DNA of 64,000 nt from Deltaproteobacteria bacterium (GTDB lineage Bacteria; Myxococcota_A; Polyangia; GCA-2747355; JADLHG01). This document shows, in pieces, positions 6,773-14,985 of this stretch. The notes under the pieces are model-generated. The model saw only the letters and a list, made by a program, of their open reading frames with translations. It made no database searches and had not been told where the DNA came from. How positions within the stretch are numbered: position 1 is the stretch's first letter; each line of letters opens with the position of its first letter. Location of the stretch: assembly GCA_020848905.1 (NCBI GenBank), contig JADLHG010000069.1:1-64000 (forward strand), given 5' to 3'. Both the position numbers and the translations under genes were made by a program.

Positions 6773-8821
6773 ATGTCCTTGATGATCTGTCCCGCCTGCC
6801 ACCGCGAGTTCGATCAGGGCTATCTGAAGTGCCCGTACGACGGCACGCCCCTCGTGGACGCGCGCTCCGCGGCGGCGCACGACCCCTTCATCGGTCGGCA
6901 GCTCGCCGGGACCTACCAGCTCGTGCGCCTGCTCGGCATGGGCGGGATGGGCTCGGTCTACGAGGCGCGGCACGTGCGCCTGGACACGGCCTTCGCGGTG
7001 AAGCTCCTGCACCCGCAGCTCAGCCTCAACGAGGAGCTCATCGCGCGCTTCCACCGCGAGGCGCGCTCCGCGAGCCAGCTCAAGCATCCTCACATCCTCG
7101 AGGTCTTCGACGTCAACAAGACCGAGGACGGCATCCACTACATCATCGAGGAGTATCTCGCCGGTCAGCCGCTCGCCGACCTGCTCGCCGCCGAGCCCGT
7201 GCTCCCCGTCGAGCGCGGCGTGGCGATTCTGGTGCAGGTCTGCGACGCCATGGCCGCGGCGCACAAGAAGGGGATCGTGCACCGCGACCTGAAGCCCGAG
7301 AACATCTTTCTGGTCGACGATCCGGTGCGGCCGGACTTCGTGAAGGTGCTCGACTTCGGCATCGCGAAGATGCAGCAGGAGGGGGCGAAGCAGCTCACCC
7401 AGACCGCGCAGGTGATGGGGACGCCCGACTACATCTCGCCCGAGCAGGCCGCGGACAGCAAGGCCGTGGACGCCCGCAGCGACATCTACTCGACCGGCGT
7501 GGTGGTCTACCGCGTTTTCACCGGGCGCCTGCCGTACGAGATCGAAAACCCCATGCTGGCGCTCGAGGCGGTGAAGGTGCAGGACCCGGTGCCGCCGCGT
7601 CAGCGTCGCCCCGACCTCCCCGCGCCCATCGAGGCGGTCATCGCGAAGGCCATGGCGCGCAACCCGGCCGACCGCTTCGCCACGATGACCGACCTGCGCC
7701 TCGCGCTGCTCGCCGTTCCAACGCAGCTCGGCCTCCACGGCGGCGCGATCCCGCAGACCATGCGGCACACGCCCGTGCCCCGCACGCACGTGAGCGGGCA
7801 CGGTGCCGCGCGGGCCGACGCCACGGGACCACGGGACAACGTTCCCACCGCGCCGACAGCTCCGGGCGTTCCCCCGGGGCGGACGGGTCCCCCGTGGCCC
7901 GACGCGCGCATCACGCCGGGGCGCATGACCCCTGACTTCTCGGGGCAGCTCGGTGCGCGCACGGGGCACGACGCCTCCGCGCGCAAGAAGCCGCCCGTCG
8001 CGCTCCTATCCGCCCTGCTCGTGCTCCTCGGCGGCGGAGGCTATGCCGTCTACCGCGTGACGCGGCCCGCGACGACCGTGCAGTCCGATGCCGGTCTGCC
8101 GCGTGCGGCCGACGCGGGTCGCGCTTCCTCGCCCGACGCGGCGGCGCCCAGGCCCGATGCGGAGGCGACGCGCCGGGCTGACGCGGCGGCTGTCGCGAGC
8201 GATGCGGCGGGGACGGTGCACGCCACGGCGCGCGCCACGGTGCGCATCAAGGCGGCCACGCTGACCATCGGTCGCGACGACGGCACCGAGCTCGAGCGGC
8301 CGAGCCACTCCTGCACCGTGGCCGACGTCGAGCTGGATCGCGCAGAGGTCTCGCAGGGGGCCTTCGCCACCTTCCTCGCCAGTCCGGCCGGCGCGCCGCT
8401 GCGCAAGGACAAGCGCTGGCGGGGCTTCAAACCCGCCGGCGAGGCCGCGCTTCGTTCGGTCACCCAGGTGACCTGGCGCGAGGCCGACCGCTACTGCCGG
8501 AGCCGCCCCGGGCGACGTTTGCCGACGGAGGCCGAGTGGGAGCTCGCCGCGCGCGAGCACGCCGCGGAGTTCACGAAGATCATCGGTGGCGTCGGGGAAT
8601 GGGTGGCCGACAAGTTCGGCGCCTACACCAAGACCTGCGGCAAGCGGACCACGCCGCCGCCCAAGTTCCGCTACGGCGGGGCCTGGACCAAGCTGCGCGT
8701 CATCCGCGGCGGCAGCGACCGCGATCCGAAATCCCAACTGACCCCTACCCACCGCTTCGTATTTCTCGAGGACAAGGGCTTGCCGATGGTCGGTTTCCGG
8801 TGCGCCCACGACGTGAGGTGA
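6773..8821 (+). CDS. Transmembrane Ser/Thr kinase with C-terminal SUMF1-like domain
   Basis: About 682 residues. The N-terminus has a zinc ribbon (CPAC at 6-9, CPYDG at 20-24). The Hanks-type kinase domain spans about 47-315, with glycine loop LGMGGMGSVYEA, catalytic Lys near 77, HRDLKPEN at 170-177 and DFG near 196. A Pro/Gly-rich juxtamembrane region precedes one membrane segment (LLSALLVLLGGGG, about 405-425), then an Asp/Ala-rich linker. The outer domain (about 480-680) resembles formylglycine-generating-enzyme/SUMF1 modules (RRLPTEAEWELAAREH, VIRGGS, VGFRCA) but is short and has GVGEWVAD where GNVWEW is usual. It probably senses or binds something in the periplasm and signals inward. It heads a run of genes for exported proteins, the first only seven bases downstream. 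ATG 6773 was preferred to GTG 6767. Confidence 0.9.
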   Translation: MSLMICPACHREFDQGYLKCPYDGTPLVDARSAAAHDPFIGRQLAGTYQLVRLLGMGGMGSVYEARHVRLDTAFAVKLLHPQLSLNEELIARFHREARSASQLKHPHILEVFDVNKTEDGIHYIIEEYLAGQPLADLLAAEPVLPVERGVAILVQVCDAMAAAHKKGIVHRDLKPENIFLVDDPVRPDFVKVLDFGIAKMQQEGAKQLTQTAQVMGTPDYISPEQAADSKAVDARSDIYSTGVVVYRVFTGRLPYEIENPMLALEAVKVQDPVPPRQRRPDLPAPIEAVIAKAMARNPADRFATMTDLRLALLAVPTQLGLHGGAIPQTMRHTPVPRTHVSGHGAARADATGPRDNVPTAPTAPGVPPGRTGPPWPDARITPGRMTPDFSGQLGARTGHDASARKKPPVALLSALLVLLGGGGYAVYRVTRPATTVQSDAGLPRAADAGRASSPDAAAPRPDAEATRRADAAAVASDAAGTVHATARATVRIKAATLTIGRDDGTELERPSHSCTVADVELDRAEVSQGAFATFLASPAGAPLRKDKRWRGFKPAGEAALRSVTQVTWREADRYCRSRPGRRLPTEAEWELAAREHAAEFTKIIGGVGEWVADKFGAYTKTCGKRTTPPPKFRYGGAWTKLRVIRGGSDRDPKSQLTPTHRFVFLEDKGLPMVGFRCAHDVR

Positions 8822-8828
8822 CAAGAGC

Positions 8829-9974
8829 ATGCGAATCCTACACATCCCGGCCGTGCTCGCGGGCGCCCTCTTCGGCGCCACGGCGCACGCTCAACTCGCG
8901 CTTCCCACGGCCCCCGACAAGGGCGAAGGGATCGACGCCTACCTGAGCAAGACCATGAAGGGGGGCAAGGGGGCCAAGGGCTCCCCGGCCTCGCGCGTGG
9001 ACGCGCTCAAGGCGCAGCTCGCCGCCATCGAGGAGCTGCGCAAGTGGGCCTCCACCAACCGCTACGACCTGCAGCAGATCTACAGCGACTCGCTGGCCAA
9101 CCTCCAGCAGGCGCGCACCGCGATCTACCGCAGCAAGGGACAGGCCGCCCCCGCTTATACGGCCCCCACCGGCTTCGAGGTCGAGACCGCACGCCCGGAT
9201 AACGGTTCCACCTATCCGACGAGCTCGGCCTACACGGTGGCGGTCGTGAACCCCGACGACTTCTACATCCACGTGCAGGCCTATTTCCCCGAGGAATGGG
9301 TCAAGGAGGCGCGCAACATCCGCATCGCCTGGTACCTCTTCGACGAGCGCTACCTGCCGATGGCCTCGCCCTACCAGAATCTCACCAAGGCCATGTACGT
9401 GGACGACTCGTACTCGGCGCCGGCGGCCTATCGCTCCACGCGCTACTCGCACCACGTGCAGGGTTTCGGCCTCGCCCCCGGGCGCTACTTCATCGCCGCG
9501 GTCTTCTCGAGCTACGACAAGGCCTACAGCCGCGAGACGCAGGTGAGCCTCGGGGTGATGCGCGTGAAGGACCCGCCGCTGCCGAGCGTGAAGGTCCAGC
9601 TCCCGCACTATCGCAACTGGTACCGCACCTACTCGAGCGAGATCGAGCTGACCGACGCCAAGGCGACCGTCGCGAAGGGCGGGGTCATCCAGCTCACCGG
9701 CGCCTTCACCCGCAAGAATTTTGCGAAGGACGTCGCCCCCGCCTACGTGGATGTGGTGGCCGAGTCCTCCTACACGAAGAAGGCGCTCCTGCGCGAGCGC
9801 CTGCCGATCAAGAGCGCCACGACCAAGCTCAAGCTGGCCATCAAGGGACACGGTCTTCCGGCGGGGAGCTACACGCTGCGACTCAACGTGTGCACCGAGC
9901 ACATGGCGGGCACGACCTACAAGTACCTGACCGGTAGCCGCGGCGAGAAGCTGCTCCAGGTGACGATCCCATGA
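8829..9974 (+). CDS. Exported protein of unknown function (coiled coil plus beta domains)
   Basis: 381 residues with a signal peptide ending near AHAQ at about residue 21. A Lys/Gly-rich stretch is followed by a helical region (about 55-105) and two beta-rich parts. The first contains PDDFYIHVQAYFPEEW and the second ends with PAGSYTLRLNVCTEHMAG, reminiscent of Ig-like or carbohydrate-binding folds. It begins seven bases after the kinase stop and overlaps the next gene by four bases (ATGA), so the three are probably one operon. I do not recognise a named family. A periplasmic or outer-membrane role linked to the kinase is inference from position. Confidence 0.8.
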   Translation: MRILHIPAVLAGALFGATAHAQLALPTAPDKGEGIDAYLSKTMKGGKGAKGSPASRVDALKAQLAAIEELRKWASTNRYDLQQIYSDSLANLQQARTAIYRSKGQAAPAYTAPTGFEVETARPDNGSTYPTSSAYTVAVVNPDDFYIHVQAYFPEEWVKEARNIRIAWYLFDERYLPMASPYQNLTKAMYVDDSYSAPAAYRSTRYSHHVQGFGLAPGRYFIAAVFSSYDKAYSRETQVSLGVMRVKDPPLPSVKVQLPHYRNWYRTYSSEIELTDAKATVAKGGVIQLTGAFTRKNFAKDVAPAYVDVVAESSYTKKALLRERLPIKSATTKLKLAIKGHGLPAGSYTLRLNVCTEHMAGTTYKYLTGSRGEKLLQVTIP

Positions 9975-10654
9975 CGATGCGAATGATCGTGAGAGGTGTG
10001 TCCGCTTCCGTCCTGTCCGTCGCGCTGCTCCTCGGGGGGGCGGCCGGCGCCCAGCCCAAGGCCGCCAAGCCCGCGAAGGGCGCCAAGGAGAAGGGGCCGT
10101 CGCCGACGCAAGAGGCCGAGGAGCTCCAGAAGAAGATCGACCAGGAGCTGCAGTGGTTCTTCTCCTATCAGGTGGAGGGGGCGACCTACCGCAGCCGGCT
10201 CAAGATCCTGCAGTCCGAGTGGCACAAGCTGTTCGGCGAGATGGGGACGAAGGAGAAGCCCAAGCAGGCCAAAACCCTGCCGCCGCCGCTCTCGGGCTTT
10301 CGCATCGACACGGTGAGCGCCAACGACGGACTGAGCGCGGAGACGGCGCAGACGACGACCGGTTGCAAGAAGCGGCGCGGCTGTCGCGTCTGGGTCTGGG
10401 TCTCCTTCGCCAAGGATCTGGTCACGAAGCAGGCCAAGTTCGAGATCTCCGCGGACCTCTCTTCGGCCACGGGGAGCTCGCGCTACGCCGTGCCGGCCAA
10501 GGAGCTCACCGCGCGCGAGGGGAGCATGGCCATCGATCTGGCGCTGGACCAGCTCTACATCTACAAGGGCAAGTACACCGGCACGCTCAAGGTGCTCTGC
10601 GAGGGTCGCTACCTGAGCAAGCCCTTCGAGCTCGAGCTATTCGACACCTTCTAG
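9971..10654 (+). CDS. Exported protein of unknown function
   Basis: 227 residues. The signal peptide is hydrophobic around SVLSVALLLGGAAGA and is followed by a Lys/Ala-rich linker, a helical segment (about 40-85) and a C-terminal beta-rich domain with two closely spaced cysteines (GCKKRRGC). The plan resembles the preceding gene product: signal peptide, charged linker, helix, beta domain. Its start overlaps that gene's stop (ATGA), so the two are probably translated together. No enzyme motif is seen. Confidence 0.78.
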   Translation: MTMRMIVRGVSASVLSVALLLGGAAGAQPKAAKPAKGAKEKGPSPTQEAEELQKKIDQELQWFFSYQVEGATYRSRLKILQSEWHKLFGEMGTKEKPKQAKTLPPPLSGFRIDTVSANDGLSAETAQTTTGCKKRRGCRVWVWVSFAKDLVTKQAKFEISADLSSATGSSRYAVPAKELTAREGSMAIDLALDQLYIYKGKYTGTLKVLCEGRYLSKPFELELFDTF

Positions 10655-10691
10655 TCGCGAATCCGATCGAACCCAAACGCTCAGGCGAATG

Positions 10692-10720
10692 TTGCGCTCT
10701 CCGACGGCGTGACATACCAT
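10692..10720 (+). promoter_or_regulatory. Possible sigma70-like promoter
   Basis: TTGCGC and TACCAT are separated by 17 bases, about 37 bases upstream of the lipoprotein start. This would give the lipoprotein and the small gene after it their own transcript. Each hexamer matches the consensus at four positions. Confidence 0.35.
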
Positions 10721-10756
10721 CACCGGCGATCCAAGCCACCTGTGGAGGAAACGGCT

Positions 10757-11806
10757 ATGCGCACAATGCACGTGGTAGCTGTAGCTTTCGGCCTGGCCCT
10801 GCTCGGGCCCGGCTGCAAGAAGGACGAACCGAAACCCGAGGAGCCGAAGACCGATCCGAAAGCAGCGAAGGAACCCCCGAAGAAGCCCGAAGAGCCAGCC
10901 GGAGGTCCCGGGGCTCTCGCCACCGATACCGCCTTCGCGGCGGGCAACGTCCCGGCCGCGAGTCTCACGCTCAAGACCAAGCTCGACATCCCCGGCTTCG
11001 GGGGCAAGGGCGAGGGCGACGTGAAGAAGGCCCAAGAGGGCTCGGTGATGACCCAGAGCATGGTGGTCGCCGACGAGCGCGGCAAGCTGACCTTCACCAC
11101 CGAAGACGGCTTCATCCCGAAGGGGACCGAGCTGCGCTACAACCCGGCGACGAAGAAGTACGTCCTCTCCGACCCGGGCAAGAAGACCTACTGGGCGCTC
11201 GCGGGGGCCGAGGTCGGCAATCTGCTCGAGGGCGGTCCCTCGGTGACGCGCAGCGCGTACACCATCACGCTCAAGGACGGCAAGGACAAGGCCAAGGTGG
11301 CGGGCATGGAGACGGTGCAGACCGACGCCGTGCTGGGCTTCGACTGGAAGGTGAAGAGCAAGGACGGCGAGAAGTCCGGCAAGGTGAAGGTCAACCTCAC
11401 CATCTGGCACGCGGCCGACGCCAAGCTCAAGGAGGCCTGGGGCAAGCTGATGGTGGATTTCCTGACCCTGCCCTTCCAGGACGCCGAGGGCCAGAAGGTC
11501 GTGGACCAGCTCAAGGCCAAGGTGAAGTTCCCGCTCAAGTGGTCCATGGAGATCGTGAACGAGGGGGGCGCGAAGGAGAAGGGCGAGGCTCATCCGAAGC
11601 TCGTCACCGAGGCGCAGACGGTGGACGTGAAAGAGGTCGCGAAGTCGGAGCTCGCCACGCCGCCGGCGGGGTTCAATCCGGCCACGGGGCCCTACGAGTT
11701 CGGCCAGGGAGGCCAGACGGCCAAGGAGGACCTGCTCGCCAAGTTGCCGGCGAAGAAGGGCACGCCTCCGAAGGATGTTCAGCCGCCCCCGAAAGAAGCC
11801 AAGTAA
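10757..11806 (+). CDS. Putative lipoprotein (DUF4412-like)
   Basis: About 349 residues. The N-terminus is a lipoprotein signal with lipobox LGPGC (Cys near 20), then a long Lys/Pro/Glu-rich linker (about 21-55). The folded part is mostly beta strand and contains repeated Lys/Gly turns. Its plan (strands, then KVKFPLKWSMEIVN) resembles DUF4412-type proteins, but I am not certain. GGAGGA lies seven bases before the ATG. It lies 100 bases after the exported-protein pair and probably sits in the outer membrane or its inner leaflet. No catalytic motif was found. Confidence 0.75.
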   Translation: MRTMHVVAVAFGLALLGPGCKKDEPKPEEPKTDPKAAKEPPKKPEEPAGGPGALATDTAFAAGNVPAASLTLKTKLDIPGFGGKGEGDVKKAQEGSVMTQSMVVADERGKLTFTTEDGFIPKGTELRYNPATKKYVLSDPGKKTYWALAGAEVGNLLEGGPSVTRSAYTITLKDGKDKAKVAGMETVQTDAVLGFDWKVKSKDGEKSGKVKVNLTIWHAADAKLKEAWGKLMVDFLTLPFQDAEGQKVVDQLKAKVKFPLKWSMEIVNEGGAKEKGEAHPKLVTEAQTVDVKEVAKSELATPPAGFNPATGPYEFGQGGQTAKEDLLAKLPAKKGTPPKDVQPPPKEAK

Positions 11807-11837
11807 CCACCGCGACGCCTAGACGGAGACAACGCGC

Positions 11838-12227
11838 ATGACAACCAAGCTGATGAAGAATGCCGTGATCGCCGGGCTCGCCGTGATGGTGGCCGGCACC
11901 TGCATGCTGAGCTCCCGGGTAGCGCAGGCCAACCCCCGCCCCGTCGCCGAAGCCAAGAGCCAGCGTCTCCCCGATGACGCGCTCCAGGTGAAGGTCGTCG
12001 GACACGAGAAGGGGCGCGAGGTGCTCCAGGTCCGGAACATGACCCCGTTCCTCGTGTACATCTACATCCAGGGCGTCCGCATCGGGTGGCTCGGGCCCTT
12101 CCGTAGCGGGCTGCTCCACGGACTCGCGGTCGGCTATCACAACATGTACGGACACAGCCAGTGGGGGAGCACCTACTGGGGCCCGCGGCTGGTCTGGGTC
12201 CCCGGTACCTGGAACCTCTTCCGGTAG
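11838..12227 (+). CDS. Small exported protein
   Basis: 129 residues with a signal peptide (hydrophobic AVIAGLAVMVAGTCML, cleavage near AQA). The mature part has an N-terminal charged region and an aromatic, Gly-rich end (YHNMYGHSQWGSTYWG). It contains a segment, VRNMTPFLVYIYIQGVRIG, that looks like paired beta strands. I do not recognise the family. It follows the lipoprotein by 31 bases in the same direction and is likely co-transcribed with it. Confidence 0.7.
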   Translation: MTTKLMKNAVIAGLAVMVAGTCMLSSRVAQANPRPVAEAKSQRLPDDALQVKVVGHEKGREVLQVRNMTPFLVYIYIQGVRIGWLGPFRSGLLHGLAVGYHNMYGHSQWGSTYWGPRLVWVPGTWNLFR

Positions 12228-12289
12228 TTTCGCCGTAGCCGCTCGTTTCCTCCCCGCCAGGGGGGCTCCGTCGTGCGAAGATCGGCACG

Positions 12290-13711
12290 ATGCGCCTCGA
12301 CCCCGATGAGCTCCGCGCCCGCGTGACGGCCCTTCTCGCCGCGAACCGCGTCGAGGAGGGAGCCGTGCGCTACACTCGGCCCGCCGCGAAGACGTATCCC
12401 CATCAGTGGCTCTGGGATTCCTGCTTCCACGCCCATGTGCACAGCCTGCTGGGCGACGCGAAGGCGGCTCGGGCCGAGCTTCGCGCGCTCTTTCGCGCCC
12501 AGTGCGTGGACGGGCCGGACCGAGGGCGCCTGCCGCACATGACCTTCATCGGCGCGGCGGCCCGCCAGCTGGGCGTGGGCGAGGAGCAGGCGGCCGAGGC
12601 CCAGACCCGCGATGCGGCGCTGTGGGGCAATCCGGTGGCCTCGACCATCACCCAGCCGCCGATCGTCGCCGACGCCGTGCGCACCGTCGGTGACAGGGCC
12701 TTCTGGCGCGAGCTCTGGCCCGGCCTCGCGGCGTACTACGACTGGTGGCTCCGGCGCCGCGACCCCGACGGCGACGGGCTCTGCGCCATCTGGCACCTCT
12801 GGGAATCGGGGGCCGACGCCACGCCCCGCGGAGATGCGGCCTGCGCGCGGCTCCTCGCGACCGGCCGCGTCCCCCGGCACCTGGACAAGGGGACGCACAA
12901 TCCGACCGCGCGCAAGCGCGAGGAGCTCGTTCGCGCGCGCTTCCTCATGCTCGAGGAGCTGCAGGCCCTCGACGGAGCCGAGCTCTCGGGCGCGCTGGAC
13001 GAGGTCGAGGCGCAGCGTCGACGACGCGCGCTCCTCGGTCTCGAGGCGGTGGACCTGCAGGCGCACCTGGTGCGGAACCTCGGAGACCTGGCCTTCATCG
13101 GCGACGCCCTCGGCGAGCTTCGCGCGGCCGAGCGCTACCGCGCTGCCGCGAACCGCATCGTGGAGGCCGTGAACGCCACGCTCTGGGACGAGGCGCGCGG
13201 CGGGTACTTCGACCGCTGGGGGGCCGCGAGAGAGCGTCTTCCCCTCTGGACCTACGCCCCCTTCGTCGCGCTCTACGCCGGCGAGCTCGTTCCGCGCTCC
13301 CGCGCCGAGCGCCTTCTCGCGCGCCTCGTAGACCCCGCGCACTTCTGGACCCGCTGGCCGCTCCCCACCGTGGCGCGCAGCGAGCCCACCTTCGACCCCG
13401 ACGAGTACTGGCGCGGCTCCACCTGGCTGAACGTGAACTGGCTCGTGGCCCGCGGCCTCGTGGAGACCGCCGAGCGCCTGGCCGATGCGCGCTACCTGCC
13501 GCCCGCGCGCGCGATCGTGGACCGCTCGCTCGAGCTCGTCGCTCGGACGGGCTTTCGCGAGTACTACCGCAGCGGCGCCGCGACGCCGTCGGGCGACGGC
13601 GCCTGCGAGCCCGCGGCCTTCGGACCGGAGTCCTTCTCCTGGTCCGGCCTCGCGCTGGCGCTCCTCGCCCTCGCGGAGGGGGCGCTCGCCGACGTGGACC
13701 CCGCACCATGA
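12290..13711 (+). CDS. GH63-type glycoside hydrolase (glucosyl-/mannosylglycerate hydrolase-like)
   Basis: 473 residues forming an (alpha/alpha)6-type protein. PHQWLWDSCFHAH near 36-48 is the hallmark segment of bacterial GH63 mannosylglycerate/glucosylglycerate hydrolases, and YWRGSTWLNVNWLVARGL in the C-terminal third is shared with GH63/GH37 enzymes. There is no signal peptide, so it acts in the cytoplasm. The stop overlaps the MFS transporter start (ATGA), and a GH13_18 phosphorylase follows in the same coupled manner. Together this suggests uptake and cleavage of a small glycoside such as glucosylglycerate. Trehalose or another disaccharide cannot be excluded from sequence alone. Confidence 0.8.
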   Translation: MRLDPDELRARVTALLAANRVEEGAVRYTRPAAKTYPHQWLWDSCFHAHVHSLLGDAKAARAELRALFRAQCVDGPDRGRLPHMTFIGAAARQLGVGEEQAAEAQTRDAALWGNPVASTITQPPIVADAVRTVGDRAFWRELWPGLAAYYDWWLRRRDPDGDGLCAIWHLWESGADATPRGDAACARLLATGRVPRHLDKGTHNPTARKREELVRARFLMLEELQALDGAELSGALDEVEAQRRRRALLGLEAVDLQAHLVRNLGDLAFIGDALGELRAAERYRAAANRIVEAVNATLWDEARGGYFDRWGAARERLPLWTYAPFVALYAGELVPRSRAERLLARLVDPAHFWTRWPLPTVARSEPTFDPDEYWRGSTWLNVNWLVARGLVETAERLADARYLPPARAIVDRSLELVARTGFREYYRSGAATPSGDGACEPAAFGPESFSWSGLALALLALAEGALADVDPAP

Positions 13712-14985
13712 GCCTTCCCCCTTCCACCGGGCCTGCCCTCCCGCGGCGTCGAGAGATCCTCGCGCTCCTCTTCGCGCTCGCCTTTCTCAACTACCTCGAC
13801 CGGAACCTGCTCTTCCCGCTCCTGAGCCTCATCGGACGCGACCTCCACCTCTCCGAGGCGCAGCAGGGGATGCTCGCCACCGGCTTTCACGTGGTCTACG
13901 CCGCGTCGGCGCCGCTCCTCGGCTTCTTCGCCGACCGCCTGAGCCGACGGCAGATCCTGCTCGCCTCCCTCCTTGGCTGGAGCACCGTCACCGCGCTCTC
14001 GGGCGCCGCCGTCGGCTTCTACTCCCTGCTGCTCCTGCGCTCCCTCACCGGCCTCGGTGAGGGCGGCTACTTCCCCACCGCGCTCTCGCTCATCGGGGAC
14101 CTCTACGGACCGCACGAGCGCGGCCGCGTGATCGCCCTCCACGGCGTCTGCGCCACGCTCGGCGGCTCCGCGGGCTACGCGCTGGGCGGCGTGCTCGGCG
14201 CCCACCTCGGCTGGCGGCTCCCCTTTCTGCTCACCGTGGCCCCGGGGCTCCTCCTCGCACTCCTCGTCTGGCGCCGCCTCGAGGAGCCACCGCGCGGGAG
14301 CGCGACCACGGGCGCGAGCGCGACGGAGCCATCGACCTCGCCCGCCACCGCCCTCCGGCGCCCTTACCTCGCGATCGTCGCCTCCCCCGCGGTCTTGCTG
14401 ATGGCGCTCGCGGCGGCCAGCGCGGCCTTCGCCATGAACGCACTGAACACCTTCTTTCCGAGCTACCTCGAGGAGGCGCACCGCTTCTCGGTCGCTTCCG
14501 CCGGCACGCTCACCGGCGTCTTCTTCGCCGCGACCCTCATCGGACAGCTCGTGGGGGGTGCGAGCTCGGACCTCCTCGCGCGACGTAGCCGCGTGGCGCG
14601 TCCCCTCCTCGTCGGCGCGGCGTACGCCCTGTCGGCGGTCGGTGTGGCGGCCCTGGCCGGGACGCCGTCGGTCGGTCTCGCGCTCGGCGCCTACGGCCTC
14701 ACCCAGGCCGGGCGCGGCTTTGCCGAGCCGAACATCTTCGGCTCCGTGCTCGACGCGCTTCCCGCGGGCGAGCGTGGGACCGCGCAGGGCTTCCTCCTCA
14801 TGCTCACCTTCGCCGGCGCGTCCGCCTCCCCGCCGCTCGTGGGGCACCTCAAGCGACGCGGAGGCTATCCCCTCGCCTTCGGCTGCGCCGCGGTCGCGGC
14901 CGCCCTGACCTCCGTGCTCGCCTTCGCGCTTGCCGCGTGGCGACGCGCGGGACGCCCCGTCGAGCAAGGAGGTTCCTCCACATGA
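13708..14985 (+). CDS. MFS transporter (Spinster-like)
   Basis: About 425 residues with twelve likely membrane segments. The N-terminal helix NYLDRNLLFPLLSLIG and the loop FFADRLSRRQILL (the G-x3-D-R-x-x-R-R type motif between helices 2 and 3) mark the major facilitator superfamily; GEGGYFPTALSLI in helix 4 is typical of the Spinster/anion-sugar branch. It overlaps the GH63 gene upstream (ATGA) and the GH13_18 gene downstream (ATGA). It probably imports the glycoside that these enzymes cleave. The substrate is inferred from neighbours only. Confidence 0.88.
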   Translation: MSLPPSTGPALPRRREILALLFALAFLNYLDRNLLFPLLSLIGRDLHLSEAQQGMLATGFHVVYAASAPLLGFFADRLSRRQILLASLLGWSTVTALSGAAVGFYSLLLLRSLTGLGEGGYFPTALSLIGDLYGPHERGRVIALHGVCATLGGSAGYALGGVLGAHLGWRLPFLLTVAPGLLLALLVWRRLEEPPRGSATTGASATEPSTSPATALRRPYLAIVASPAVLLMALAAASAAFAMNALNTFFPSYLEEAHRFSVASAGTLTGVFFAATLIGQLVGGASSDLLARRSRVARPLLVGAAYALSAVGVAALAGTPSVGLALGAYGLTQAGRGFAEPNIFGSVLDALPAGERGTAQGFLLMLTFAGASASPPLVGHLKRRGGYPLAFGCAAVAAALTSVLAFALAAWRRAGRPVEQGGSST

